NCBI GenBank assembly: GCA_023663915.1
Contig: JAMPGN010000001.1
Coordinates: 1-64,000 of the forward strand
Reading direction: 5' to 3'
Source: Eubacterium sp.
GTDB lineage: Bacteria > Bacillota_A > Clostridia > Lachnospirales > Lachnospiraceae
Length of the DNA: 64,000 nt
This document shows positions 1 to 6,905 of the stretch, piece after piece (the stretch's first letter is position 1; the number at the start of each line of letters is the position of its first letter). The notes beneath the pieces are model-generated. The model saw nothing but the letters and a program-made list of their open reading frames with translations, had not been told where the DNA came from and did not search any database. A program made the translations under genes and the position numbers.

Positions 1-126
1 TATTGACTGTAACCGGTACAAACTATTATCACAGTAATGGAGCAGTGAGAACGGCAGGGGTGTTAGCTATATGACCTTACCAACACATTTACGGACTAAC
101 ACCTAGGTTATATATAGAGGAATATT
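1..126 (+). promoter_or_regulatory. Possible promoter and leader hairpin before the first gene
   Basis: A TTGACT hexamer at 3-8 is followed by an AT-rich stretch (TATTAT at 24-29), a weak promoter candidate with short spacing. An inverted repeat pairs gggtgttag (58-66) with ctaacacct (96-104). No T-run follows the second arm, so this is a leader hairpin rather than a clear terminator. GAGG at 117-120 is the ribosome binding site for the ATG at 127. The upstream gene lies outside the window. Confidence 0.35.
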
Positions 127-1092
127 ATGGCATATGAAAATAGGGAAAATATAGAATGGACCAATACATGGATTTCAGCGGCTAATTGTAATGCGGATCG
201 ATGTCTGCTGATTGGCGATTCCGTAACAAGAGAGTTGCGTGGAAAGATGGAGAGTTTTTTACATAAATGGATGAGAGTCGATTTGTTTGCAGCTTCGTTT
301 GCAATCACGGATGATATGTTTTGGAAGCATTTGGATTGTTTCCTTACAGGGGGATATAGCTATAAGTACATTATTATTAATTATGGCTTTCATCATGGAT
401 TGTCTTTGCAATGTTGCCAAGATGACATATATGCAAGGACTTTTTGTGAAAAATATCGGAAACTTGTAGACATTTGCAAGCAATCGGCTGATCAAGTAAT
501 AAATATGACAGGCACTTCTTTCGGTAATGATAAGCTGGAGCTGGAAATTGGGGCAAGAAATTCTCTTGTGAAACAATTATCCATAAGTATGGGATGTGAT
601 GTATTTGACTTTCATCATCTCATGAAAACGAAAGGGAAAAATTATAAATATGTAGATCATGTACACTTTGAGCAGAAAGCATATTCCTTTATTGCATATG
701 AGATGGTTACGGCATTAAAACTGGTAGAAAGTAATAGATATGATGAGGTTCACCAAAGTATATATCAATTATTGGATAATGGGGAAATAAATGAAATAAT
801 CGTATATGGCATTGGTATAATGGCTAATCATCTGTTCTTTCTTCTGAAGTATTTTTGTCCAGAGGTTAAGATTGTATTATGGGTAGTCTCAGATACAAAT
901 AATATTGCGAAACGGATGTATGATATACCTGTGGTGAGCATAGAAGAGGCGAGAGACAGAAATAACAATCTATTGGTTTTGGCTTCTGCGCAATATAAAG
1001 AGGATATGAGAAAAAATGCAGAAAGTGCCGGGTTCAAAAAAATAAAATATTTTACAAGTATGGACTGGAATAATTTATTAGAAGATGATTGA
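127..1092 (+). CDS. SGNH-hydrolase-like protein with C-terminal Rossmann-like module
   Basis: The N-terminal half (residues about 20-200) looks like an SGNH/GDSL hydrolase: a GDSxT nucleophile block at residues 30-34 and an Asp-x-x-His-type end block in the DHVHF segment. Such proteins usually add or remove O-acyl groups on glycans. Residues about 220-320 form a separate Rossmann-like unit opening with IIVYGIG, the module that recurs on many proteins in this island. There is no signal peptide or membrane segment, so it should be cytoplasmic. Start ATG 127 has GAGG seven bases upstream. It is probably the tail of a glycan operon that continues left of the window. The hydrolase call rests on motifs only; acyl specificity cannot be told. 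Confidence 0.6.
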   Translation: MAYENRENIEWTNTWISAANCNADRCLLIGDSVTRELRGKMESFLHKWMRVDLFAASFAITDDMFWKHLDCFLTGGYSYKYIIINYGFHHGLSLQCCQDDIYARTFCEKYRKLVDICKQSADQVINMTGTSFGNDKLELEIGARNSLVKQLSISMGCDVFDFHHLMKTKGKNYKYVDHVHFEQKAYSFIAYEMVTALKLVESNRYDEVHQSIYQLLDNGEINEIIVYGIGIMANHLFFLLKYFCPEVKIVLWVVSDTNNIAKRMYDIPVVSIEEARDRNNNLLVLASAQYKEDMRKNAESAGFKKIKYFTSMDWNNLLEDD

Positions 1093-1177
1093 TGAATATA
1101 GATGAATGGGTGAAATATAGCGACATCAGAAAAAAGGTATGAAGTTTTGTTTCTAAAATGTACAGAGGAGATCAGCC

Positions 1178-1449
1178 ATGAATATTGTGTTTTGACACAT
1201 GAGTTCGCACAAAACGGAGTTGTAACGGGCGGAGCCGGAAATTATGTATATAATATTGCGTCTGTACTAGTAAAACAAGGGAATAAGGTGTTTGTTGTTG
1301 TCGATGAAGGAAAATAGAAGGTTTACGAATACGAAGCGATTGAGGCGCATTGCATAAACACAACAAAAGGTTTTAGAGATACAGGGAAGCCCATGTCAGT
1401 GACAAGCAAATTTTTAGAGAAAATACAGGAAAATGTGTGCATGAATTGA
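1178..1449 (+). pseudogene. Broken N-terminus of a GT4-type glycosyltransferase
   Basis: Reading from ATG 1178 gives MNIVF and then a stop. Moving one base forward at the T-run 1190-1193 opens LTHEF followed by a Gly-Gly-Ala-Gly segment and a hydrophobic strand, the usual start of a family 4 glycosyltransferase (MxIxFLTHEFxxxGGAGxY). One T appears lost. A second lesion is the in-frame TAG at 1315-1317, after which the frame continues to TGA 1447-1449. Only about 90 codons remain; the nucleotide-sugar-binding C-terminal half is absent. This is a dead fragment within the rearranged left flank. Confidence 0.75.
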
Positions 1450-1507
1450 TTTTATATATTGTTTAGGATATACTATGTATATCCTAAATTGCTTTGGAGG
1501 TTATGCT

Positions 1508-1765
1508 ATGCAGACGCAGGTAAGGGAATGGGGTAATAGTCAAGGAATCAGGATCTCAAAAGAGGTTTTAAAAATTGCAGGGATTGAATTGAATGAAATG
1601 CTGGATGTAACGATGTCTGATGGAATGATCACTCTGGCGAAAGCTTTTCAGCATAAAACGCTGGAAGAGCGGGTGGCGGAATTTGGCGGAAAGCTGGAGC
1701 TTGACGGCGAATATGACTGGGGCAAAGCTGTTGGGATCGCTCCATATTTTGATTTCCACAGATGA
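1508..1765 (+). CDS. mazE: MazE/AbrB-family antitoxin
   Basis: About 85 residues from ATG 1508, chosen because GGAGG lies at 1496-1500; an upstream in-frame ATG at 1475 lacks a site. The sequence opens MQTQVREWGNSQGIRI, a typical swapped-hairpin AbrB/MazE DNA-binding domain, then a KTLEERVAEFGG segment that in this family binds the toxin. It would neutralise a MazF/PemK endoribonuclease and repress its own promoter. The last residues after EYDWGKAVG look foreign, because a deletion has joined this gene to the end of the toxin gene. It is therefore an orphan or solitary antitoxin unless a toxin lies elsewhere. Confidence 0.8.
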   Translation: MQTQVREWGNSQGIRISKEVLKIAGIELNEMLDVTMSDGMITLAKAFQHKTLEERVAEFGGKLELDGEYDWGKAVGIAPYFDFHR

Positions 1766-1913
1766 ATTAACAGGATGCGTTCAATGTGAAAAACTTGCAT
1801 TGCTTGATTTGACAGTGCGAGGATATAAGAAAATTGATGCGCTGCCTATTGCTACAATGATTAATATTGTAGATGCTATTCAAGGGATATTTGAATATAT
1901 AGGAGCATGTTAA
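1740..1913 (+). pseudogene. C-terminal remnant of a MazF/PemK toxin gene
   Basis: In the frame overlapping the antitoxin end, residues read TDELTGCVQCEKLALLDL and then RGYKKIDALP, matching the pattern of the last third of MazF/PemK toxins (GxVLxExxxSLDLxARGYK). The N-terminal beta-barrel with the catalytic Arg is missing, and there is no start codon with a ribosome site, so no toxin can be made. The junction with the antitoxin lies between about 1735 and 1765. This identification is by eye from a short stretch. Confidence 0.55.
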
Positions 1914-1919
1914 GGCAAT

Positions 1920-1984
1920 TTGTTTATTATGTCGATACATACTATAGTCGTTTGGAATGAATAAGGACATGATGCATGGATGCA
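1920..1984 (+). promoter_or_regulatory. Repeated promoter-leader element, copy 1
   Basis: TTGTTT (1920-1925), 17 bases, TATAGT (1943-1948) make a sigma-A-type promoter with gtcgata inside the spacer. Exactly 25 bases after the -10 box comes GCATGGATGCA (1974-1984), in the predicted 5' leader. The same arrangement, with the same 25-base distance, is found at 3553-3617, and a shortened copy at 5192-5228. A terminator-like hairpin follows at 2003-2039. The likely target is the heptose operon starting at 2280. Confidence 0.6.
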
Positions 1985-2002
1985 ATATAGAGTAGAATTT
2001 TG

Positions 2003-2039
2003 ACCGTTATTGCATCGGAGAGATGTAATGACGGTTTTT
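2003..2039 (+). terminator. Terminator-like hairpin in leader copy 1
   Basis: Arms accgttattgcatc (2003-2016) and gatgtaatgacggt (2022-2035) pair with one G-U and end in a T-run. The hairpin sits downstream of the promoter at 1920-1948 and upstream of gmhA, so it would either attenuate that transcript or end it. Its stem sequence differs from copies 2 and 3 although its place is the same. Confidence 0.65.
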
Positions 2040-2109
2040 ACGTGAAATGAATGTTAGGGAAAAGCAGGGCAGGCCACCAGACTTGACGAGTTGAATGATT
2101 GGCGAATAT

Positions 2110-2199
2110 ATGGGTACAGTATATTGGATTACCGGGCTTTCCGGCGCGGGTAAGACAACGATGGAGGACATATTTAAATTTTATGGTAATTCATGTTAG
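2110..2199 (+). pseudogene. Adenylylsulfate (APS) kinase N-terminal fragment
   Basis: From ATG 2110 the frame reads MGTVYWITGLSGAGKTT, the N-terminus and P-loop of CysC-type APS kinases, then leaves the family and stops at TAG 2197-2199. Only about 29 codons survive, so nucleotide binding and catalysis are lost. It shows that sulfate-activation or kinase-like sugar genes once stood here. Confidence 0.7.
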
Positions 2200-2269
2200 T
2201 GATAGAAGAATGAAAAGTTACCTATGGCTGGCAAGAGCATTGGGGTTGAGTGTGAAAATAAAAAATTGA
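2186..2269 (+). pseudogene. C-terminal fragment of an unidentified gene
   Basis: In a second frame overlapping the APS-kinase fragment, 27 codons read through to TGA 2267-2269 (…RMKSYLWLARALGLSVKI…). It looks like the amphipathic tail of a protein joined to the kinase fragment by deletion. I do not recognise the family. It has no start signal and is unlikely to be expressed. Confidence 0.25.
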
Positions 2270-2279
2270 GAAGGCTTAT

Positions 2280-2867
2280 ATGGAAATGATAAATAATGAA
2301 TATATCAGTAATTTAATAGAGAGAATATACAGTACAGAAATTTGGTGTGGAATGAACGGAAAATGTTTGAATTACAATGAAGGTATTCGTATTTTAGTAG
2401 ATAAATTCTCTGAGCATAAAGCGAAACAATCTCACCTTTTTTTTGTTGGTAATGGTGGAAGTTCCGCTATAGCGAGCCATATGACAGCAGATTTTATGAA
2501 AAATGGTGGGATGAATACATATAGCTTATATGATAATGCTGTCACAACTTGTATGGGAAATGATTATGGCTATGAATATATTTTTTCGCGTCCATTGGAG
2601 TTTTTAGCAAGAAAAGATGATCTGCTGGTAGCTATCAGCAGTTCGGGTAGTTCGGTAAATATTATCAATGCAATAGAAACTGCCAGAGCAAAAGGGGCAT
2701 CAGTGATAACTTTTACAGGCTTTAGGGAAGATAATAAAGTAAAGCAGTTGGGAAATGTGAATGTATATGTGCCATGCATGCAATACGGAATTGTTGAATC
2801 GATTCATAATCTGATTTTACAACAGATTGTGGATTTGATTATGGAGCGGGATGGCGTGGGGTTTTAA
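2280..2867 (+). CDS. gmhA: Sedoheptulose-7-phosphate isomerase (phosphoheptose isomerase)
   Basis: A 195-residue SIS-domain protein, the normal length for GmhA, which converts sedoheptulose 7-phosphate to D-glycero-D-manno-heptose 7-phosphate in the cytosol. The phosphate-binding loop GNGGSSAIASH lies at residues 57-67, the second serine-rich loop ISSSGSS at about 119-125, and a His in the C-terminal helix (ESIHNL) matches the place of the catalytic His. The acidic residue after the first loop is Asp (TADF) where GmhA commonly has Glu. AAGG stands five bases before ATG 2280. It overlaps gmhB by 17 bases, so the two are co-translated. First step of the heptose route completed by the genes at 2851 and 5302. 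Confidence 0.85.
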   Translation: MEMINNEYISNLIERIYSTEIWCGMNGKCLNYNEGIRILVDKFSEHKAKQSHLFFVGNGGSSAIASHMTADFMKNGGMNTYSLYDNAVTTCMGNDYGYEYIFSRPLEFLARKDDLLVAISSSGSSVNIINAIETARAKGASVITFTGFREDNKVKQLGNVNVYVPCMQYGIVESIHNLILQQIVDLIMERDGVGF

Positions 2868-3453
2868 TATGCTGATGCAGACACGAACGAAACGGTTTGA
2901 GCAGAATCAGAAAAAGAAGAATGTTCAAAGACCTGCTGTTTTTTTGGATAGGGACGGTGTGTTGACAGAGGAGAGAGGGTATATTAGTTCTACGGATGAA
3001 CTTCATATTTTCCCTTATGTAACAGAGTGCATTCGCCAGATACATAAGAAAGGGTATTATGCTATTGTTGTTACCAATCAGAGCGGTGTGGCAAGAGGTT
3101 TTTTTACAGAGGAAACGCTTCAAAAGATGAATGAGTATTTGATGCAGCAAACTCATGTGGATGCAGTTTATTATTGCCCGCATCACCCAGAAGGGGTGGT
3201 AGAAAAATATAGAATCGTATGTGATTGTCGTAAACCACAGACGGGAATGTTTCAAAATGCTTGTAAAGAATTTGATATCGATGTGGCAAATTCTTATATG
3301 GTAGGGGACAGGGCCAGTGATGTTATTGCCGGGAAGAATGAGGGGCTTAGAACGGTTATATTAGAGTCCGGATATGGGATGGCGCGACTGGAAAAGAGCG
3401 TGAAACCCGATTATGTATTTAAAGATTTGAGAGGTGTTATAGAAATATTATGA
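2851..3453 (+). CDS. gmhB: D-glycero-D-manno-heptose 1,7-bisphosphate phosphatase
   Basis: HAD-superfamily phosphatase of the GmhB/HisB-N type, about 200 residues. Visible are the nucleophile motif FLDRDGV (Asp33 and Asp35), the TNQSG motif (75-79), the zinc-site residues Cys109, His111, Cys124 and Cys126 with Lys128 (CDCRKP), and the acidic GDRASD motif (152-157). It removes the 7-phosphate (ADP branch) from heptose 1,7-bisphosphate. ATG 2851 lies inside the end of gmhA with GGAG just before it; ATG 2869 is an alternative that would remove six residues. The neighbouring gmhA and HldE-like gene fix the substrate better than the sequence alone, since histidinol phosphatases share these motifs. 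Confidence 0.85.
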   Translation: MAWGFNMLMQTRTKRFEQNQKKKNVQRPAVFLDRDGVLTEERGYISSTDELHIFPYVTECIRQIHKKGYYAIVVTNQSGVARGFFTEETLQKMNEYLMQQTHVDAVYYCPHHPEGVVEKYRIVCDCRKPQTGMFQNACKEFDIDVANSYMVGDRASDVIAGKNEGLRTVILESGYGMARLEKSVKPDYVFKDLRGVIEIL

Positions 3454-3552
3454 TTATATATAGTGCAGTGAAGATTATTTAGAGCGTATGTTTGCCAATG
3501 AAGAAGGTGGTAGTAGGTTGTGTATGGAAAGATGTAGATGTCTAAAGTTTTT

Positions 3553-3617
3553 CTGTTTTGGGTCGATATATACTGTATAGTAATTTAGGATGAATGAATT
3601 AAGATTGCATGGATGCA
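3553..3617 (+). promoter_or_regulatory. Repeated promoter-leader element, copy 2
   Basis: CTGTTT (3553-3558), 17 bases, TATAGT (3576-3581), with gtcgatata in the spacer, then 25 bases to GCATGGATGCA (3607-3617). Spacing and motifs match copy 1 at 1920-1984, including a shared GAATGAAT(T)AAG stretch. A terminator-like hairpin follows at 3637-3676. It would drive the epimerase gene at 3766. Confidence 0.6.
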
Positions 3618-3636
3618 GAAATAGTTAGTAAGGTAT

Positions 3637-3676
3637 GACCTATTGTTGCTTTCTTATGCAATGATAGGTTTTTTTA
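3637..3676 (+). terminator. Terminator-like hairpin in leader copy 2
   Basis: Arms acctattgttgc (3638-3649) and gcaatgataggt (3658-3669) form about twelve pairs with an eight-base loop, followed by a seven-T run. It has the same position relative to GCATGGATGCA as the hairpin of copy 1 but a different stem sequence. Confidence 0.7.
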
Positions 3677-3698
3677 TAGGAAATTCCTAGGCTTACTT

Positions 3699-3742
3699 CG
3701 AGTTTGCGAAGCAAACTCGCAATCGAGCGAAGCTCGATTTTT
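3699..3742 (+). terminator. Tandem hairpins, the second with a T-run
   Basis: A perfect inverted repeat, cgagtttgcgaagcaaactcg (3699-3719), is followed by a second, atcgagcgaagctcgat (3722-3738), ending in five T. This is a strong rho-independent terminator shape placed only about 25 bases before the epimerase start at 3766. Together with the hairpin at 3637 it gives two stops between the promoter and its gene. Confidence 0.6.
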
Positions 3743-3765
3743 CATAATATATAGGGAGACAAAAT

Positions 3766-4749
3766 ATGGTTTCATTAGTGACGGGTGGTTGTGGCTTTAT
3801 TGGTTCTCATATGGTAGATAGGCTGCTGGCGGAAGGGCATACAGTTAGGGTAATTGATAACTGGACAACAGGCAGGCCGGCAAACTTAAAGCATCAGAAG
3901 AATAACCCAAATCTAACGATCTATCACATGGATATTCGGAATAAGGAAGAAATAGAACCGGTTTTCCACGGCGTAGACTATATATTTCATTTTGCAGCAT
4001 TGGCGGATATTGTTCCGTCAATCCAAAGACCATGGGATTATTATTCCTCTAATGTGCTTGGTACTTATAATGTGGTTGAGTGTGCAAAAGATGTGGGGAT
4101 TAAGAAGCTGGTGTATGCTGCTTCCTCTTCTTGCTATGGAATCCCTGATGAGTATCCTACAAAAGAATCAGCGGAAATCAGACCGCAATATCCATATGCT
4201 CTGACGAAAAGACTGGGGGAAGAGACGGTATTGCACTGGGGGCAGGTCTATGGGCTGCCTGTGGTGACGTTACGACTTTTTAACGTGTATGGGACGAGGT
4301 CAAGGACATCGGGCACTTATGGCGCAGTATTTGGTGTTTTTCTTGCGCAAAAGTTGGCAGGAAAGCCGTTTACAGTAGTGGGTGACGGCAATCAGACGAG
4401 AGATTTCACTTATGTGACGGATATTGCAGATGCTTTTTATACGGCGGCTATGTCGGATGTGGTGCAGGATACCTTTAATGTGGGAAGCGGCGGGACTTAT
4501 TCCGTGAATCGTCTGTGTGAACTGTTAGGTGGAGAGATTACACATATTCCCAAAAGGCCGGGAGAGCCAGATTGTACTTTTGCTGACACTACGAAAATTG
4601 AGAAAGAATTAGGTTGGAAAGCACAAGTCACTTTTGAGGAAGGCGTGCAGAAGGTACTTGACAACATTGATTACTGGCGTGAGGCGCCGGTGTGGACACC
4701 AGACAGTATCGGCGTGGCGACGGAGGACTGGTTTAAATATCTGGGGTGA
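3766..4749 (+). CDS. NAD-dependent nucleotide-sugar epimerase/dehydratase (extended SDR)
   Basis: A 327-residue extended short-chain dehydrogenase. The NAD-binding loop TGGCGFIG lies at residues 6-13, the Ser block at 120-122 and the catalytic Tyr144/Lys148 pair in YALTK; the later NVYGTR and DFTYVTDIA segments are typical of UDP-glucose 4-epimerase relatives. It should act on a nucleotide-linked sugar in the cytosol. Because it lies between gmhB and the HldE-like gene it may epimerise or modify the NDP-heptose (an HldD-like role), but the sequence equally fits a UDP-hexose 4-epimerase. Ribosome site AGGGAG lies just before ATG 3766. It has its own promoter (copy 2 element). Confidence 0.75.
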   Translation: MVSLVTGGCGFIGSHMVDRLLAEGHTVRVIDNWTTGRPANLKHQKNNPNLTIYHMDIRNKEEIEPVFHGVDYIFHFAALADIVPSIQRPWDYYSSNVLGTYNVVECAKDVGIKKLVYAASSSCYGIPDEYPTKESAEIRPQYPYALTKRLGEETVLHWGQVYGLPVVTLRLFNVYGTRSRTSGTYGAVFGVFLAQKLAGKPFTVVGDGNQTRDFTYVTDIADAFYTAAMSDVVQDTFNVGSGGTYSVNRLCELLGGEITHIPKRPGEPDCTFADTTKIEKELGWKAQVTFEEGVQKVLDNIDYWREAPVWTPDSIGVATEDWFKYLG

Positions 4750-4865
4750 GTGCGGAGGAAGTATAGTGATATGTTACTTGACAGTATAAATGAATGAAAA
4801 CCCTAATCCCACAGCTATGCTGGGGAGAATAGAGTAAGCAGTAGCGAGAAAGATAACAGAAAAAA

Positions 4866-5175
4866 GCCTCCTATGATAATATGAGAAAGGTGTCGCAAGC
4901 CAATCTCAAGAATATAGGAGGCGGTCCAAATGGACAGTAAAAGTTTATCACATACGAAATGGAAATGCCAATACCATATCGTATTTATACCAAAGTACAG
5001 AAAGAAGAAGTTATATGGATAGTTGAAGCTCGATGTACGAGAGATAATAAGTACATTGTGTAAGTACAAAGGAGTAGAGATTATAGAAGGGGCAGTGTGT
5101 ATCGATCATGTACACTTCATCAGATGTCGGAATATCTGTGTCATAGAAAAAGATGCTGATTGGGCAGAAACCTAA
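4866..5175 (+). mobile_element. IS200/IS605-family remnant with dead tnpA
   Basis: A left-end hairpin pairs gcctcctat (4866-4874) with ataggaggc (4914-4922), the kind of structure that precedes tnpA in IS200 elements. From ATG 4930 the frame reads MDSKSLSHTKWKCQYHIVF, PKYRKKKLYG, a TAG stop at 5020-5022, then KGVEIIEGAVCIDHVHF with the HUH-type His-x-His. This is clearly IS200 TnpA (Y1 transposase). The frame ends at 5173-5175 before the helix with the catalytic Tyr, so the element is truncated and inactive. The right end abuts promoter copy 3. Between 4750 and 4865 nothing else was recognised. Confidence 0.8.
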
Positions 5176-5181
5176 AGGAAT

Positions 5182-5228
5182 TTAATATTTTGTCGATATA
5201 TAGTTAAGAGTAAAATACGCATGGATGC
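5182..5228 (+). promoter_or_regulatory. Repeated promoter-leader element, copy 3 (shortened)
   Basis: tgtcgatatata (5191-5202), TATAGT (5199-5204) and GCATGGATGC (5219-5228) match copies 1 and 2, but the distance from gtcgata to GCATGG is 27 bases instead of 43-45. No good -35 box is visible: sequence just upstream comes from the IS200 remnant, which may have replaced it. TAAAAT (5211-5216) is an alternative -10. A hairpin follows at 5243-5283. Confidence 0.45.
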
Positions 5229-5242
5229 GGGATAGAGGAATG

Positions 5243-5283
5243 AAAAACCCTGTTGCGACAATGAAGTGTGGTAACAGGGTTTT
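5243..5283 (+). terminator. Terminator-like hairpin before the HldE-like gene
   Basis: aaaaccctgttgc (from 5244) pairs with gtaacagggtttt (to 5283). The T-run is short (four T), and the ribosome site AGGTAGGA (5286-5293) follows at once. The hairpin could therefore act on transcription or on access to the ribosome site of the GTG at 5302. It occupies the same place as the hairpins of copies 1 and 2. Confidence 0.55.
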
Positions 5284-5301
5284 ATAGGTAGGAATATTAT
5301 T

Positions 5302-6837
5302 GTGGGAAAAATCGTTTCAAAGGAAGAATTTAAGAAAGAAATTCGTCCGGCATTAAAAAAAGAAAATAAGAAAATAGTACTTTGTCATGGGGTATTTGAT
5401 TTGATTCATCTGGGACACATCATTCATTTTGAACAAGCTAAAAAAATGGGAGATGCCTTGGTAGTGTCTGTGACATCTGAAAAGTTTGTCCGCAAAGGAC
5501 CGGGGAGACCATATTTTGGCGATGAGATGCGTATGAAGTTTTTGGAGGCGATAGAGTATATAGATTATGTTATACTTTCGGAAGGGTATACGGTGGATGA
5601 TATTGTGGAGGTGGTTGAGCCTGATATTTATGTGAAAGGCGAGGAATATAAAAGTGCTAAGGAGGATATCACCGGCAAGATTTCCGAAGAACAGGAAGTG
5701 GTTGAAAGACATGGCGGCAGAATAAGATTTACAACAGGTCAGGTATTCAGTTCAACAAAGTTAATTAACAAAGCGATGGCGGGATTGTCGGAAGATGTCA
5801 TAAATTATATGGTTGATTTTAAATCGAGATACTCGATGACAGACGTTAAGCACTATGCAGAGAAAGCAGAAAAACTAAACGTTTTAGTTATTGGTGATAT
5901 GATTGTTGACAGATATACTTACTGTGCGGTGCAGGGGATTATGAGTAAGGATATGGGTTACTCGGCGCGACTTGTCGGTACGGAGGATTTTTTTGGCGGC
6001 TCGGCAGCAGTGGCAAAGCACCTTTCGGATTTTGCAGGGAGTGTGACGCTGATGACAGTGATCGGAAGCGAAGAGGATATATGTTTGCGAATGGTTGATA
6101 GTTTTTCTGGCAGGGTCAATTTTGAACCGACATTCAGTGCAATGATTCCTACAATCGTCAAATGTAGATATCTGACACGGGATGGGAAACGGGATGAATA
6201 CAGAAAGATATTTGCTGTTAATAATATACCCGAAAAGCCGGGATATGAAGAGAAAACGAGGAAAGTTTTCTTGCAGAAGTTGGAAAAATCAATAGAAAGC
6301 TATGATGCCGTGTTTCTGTGTGATTTCGGACATGGACTTATAGACAGAGATGTAATGGAACTAGTGCAGGAAAGGGCAAAATATCTGGTGCTGAATTGCC
6401 AGACCAATTCTGCCAACAAGGGAATGAATATTATCACAAAGTATCATCGGGCAGATGTATTTGCTTTAGATCAAAGAGAGTTAAACCTTGCATATCCGTC
6501 ATATGATTTGGAAGAAAAGGAGAAGTTGGAAAGACTGGCAAAACATCTTAACGGAAACGGATGGCTCACCAGAGGTTCTATGGGAGCATATGATCTTTCA
6601 AATGGCAAGGACATTAATGAATGTCCCGCGTTTACATTATCGGTCAAGGATACCATAGGGGCGGGAGATGCATTTTTTTCGCTGGCGGGAATCTTTACAG
6701 CAGCGGGAGCGCCTGTAGAAATAGGAACTTTTATGGGAAATATCGGCGGAGCACTAGAGGCGAATATCGTTGGGAATAAGGAGTCTGTGGAGAAAGTGAA
6801 TGCACTTAAGTTTGCAGTTACGCTCTTAAATGTGTAA
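5302..6837 (+). CDS. hldE: Bifunctional heptose 1-phosphate nucleotidyltransferase / heptose 7-phosphate kinase, domains in reversed order
   Basis: 511 residues. Residues 1-150 are a cytidylyltransferase-fold domain with HGVFDLIHLGH (HxGH at 36-39) and a closing SSTKLI segment, as in the RfaE/HldE nucleotidyltransferase. Residues about 190-511 are a PfkB/ribokinase-type kinase with its N-terminal GDMIVDRY strand and the anion-hole motif GAGD (453-456). The two activities give heptose 1,7-bisphosphate and, after GmhB, the nucleotide-activated heptose. E. coli HldE has the kinase first and the transferase second; here the order is inverted. GTG 5302 follows AGGTAGGA. With gmhA and gmhB all steps to an NDP-heptose are present; ADP is expected from family knowledge but not shown. 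Confidence 0.85.
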   Translation: MGKIVSKEEFKKEIRPALKKENKKIVLCHGVFDLIHLGHIIHFEQAKKMGDALVVSVTSEKFVRKGPGRPYFGDEMRMKFLEAIEYIDYVILSEGYTVDDIVEVVEPDIYVKGEEYKSAKEDITGKISEEQEVVERHGGRIRFTTGQVFSSTKLINKAMAGLSEDVINYMVDFKSRYSMTDVKHYAEKAEKLNVLVIGDMIVDRYTYCAVQGIMSKDMGYSARLVGTEDFFGGSAAVAKHLSDFAGSVTLMTVIGSEEDICLRMVDSFSGRVNFEPTFSAMIPTIVKCRYLTRDGKRDEYRKIFAVNNIPEKPGYEEKTRKVFLQKLEKSIESYDAVFLCDFGHGLIDRDVMELVQERAKYLVLNCQTNSANKGMNIITKYHRADVFALDQRELNLAYPSYDLEEKEKLERLAKHLNGNGWLTRGSMGAYDLSNGKDINECPAFTLSVKDTIGAGDAFFSLAGIFTAAGAPVEIGTFMGNIGGALEANIVGNKESVEKVNALKFAVTLLNV

Positions 6838-6905
6838 AAGTTTGATATGGTTTGTAAGGAGACAGATAGAAACCCTGCGGAAGACAAAAATAAGGTAGGA
6901 AGAAA

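Noticed and set aside
58..104. Inverted repeat read as a terminator of the upstream gene
   Set aside because: The second arm is followed by aggttatatata rather than a T-run, so it was noted only as a leader hairpin.
3699..3738. Tandem palindromes as a site-specific recombination site
   Set aside because: They are short, perfect hairpins ending in a T-run directly before a gene; a terminator explains them better, and no recombinase gene is nearby.
4750..4865. TTGACA-type promoter before the IS200 remnant
   Set aside because: A TTGACA is present, but no acceptable -10 box occurs 16-18 bases downstream.
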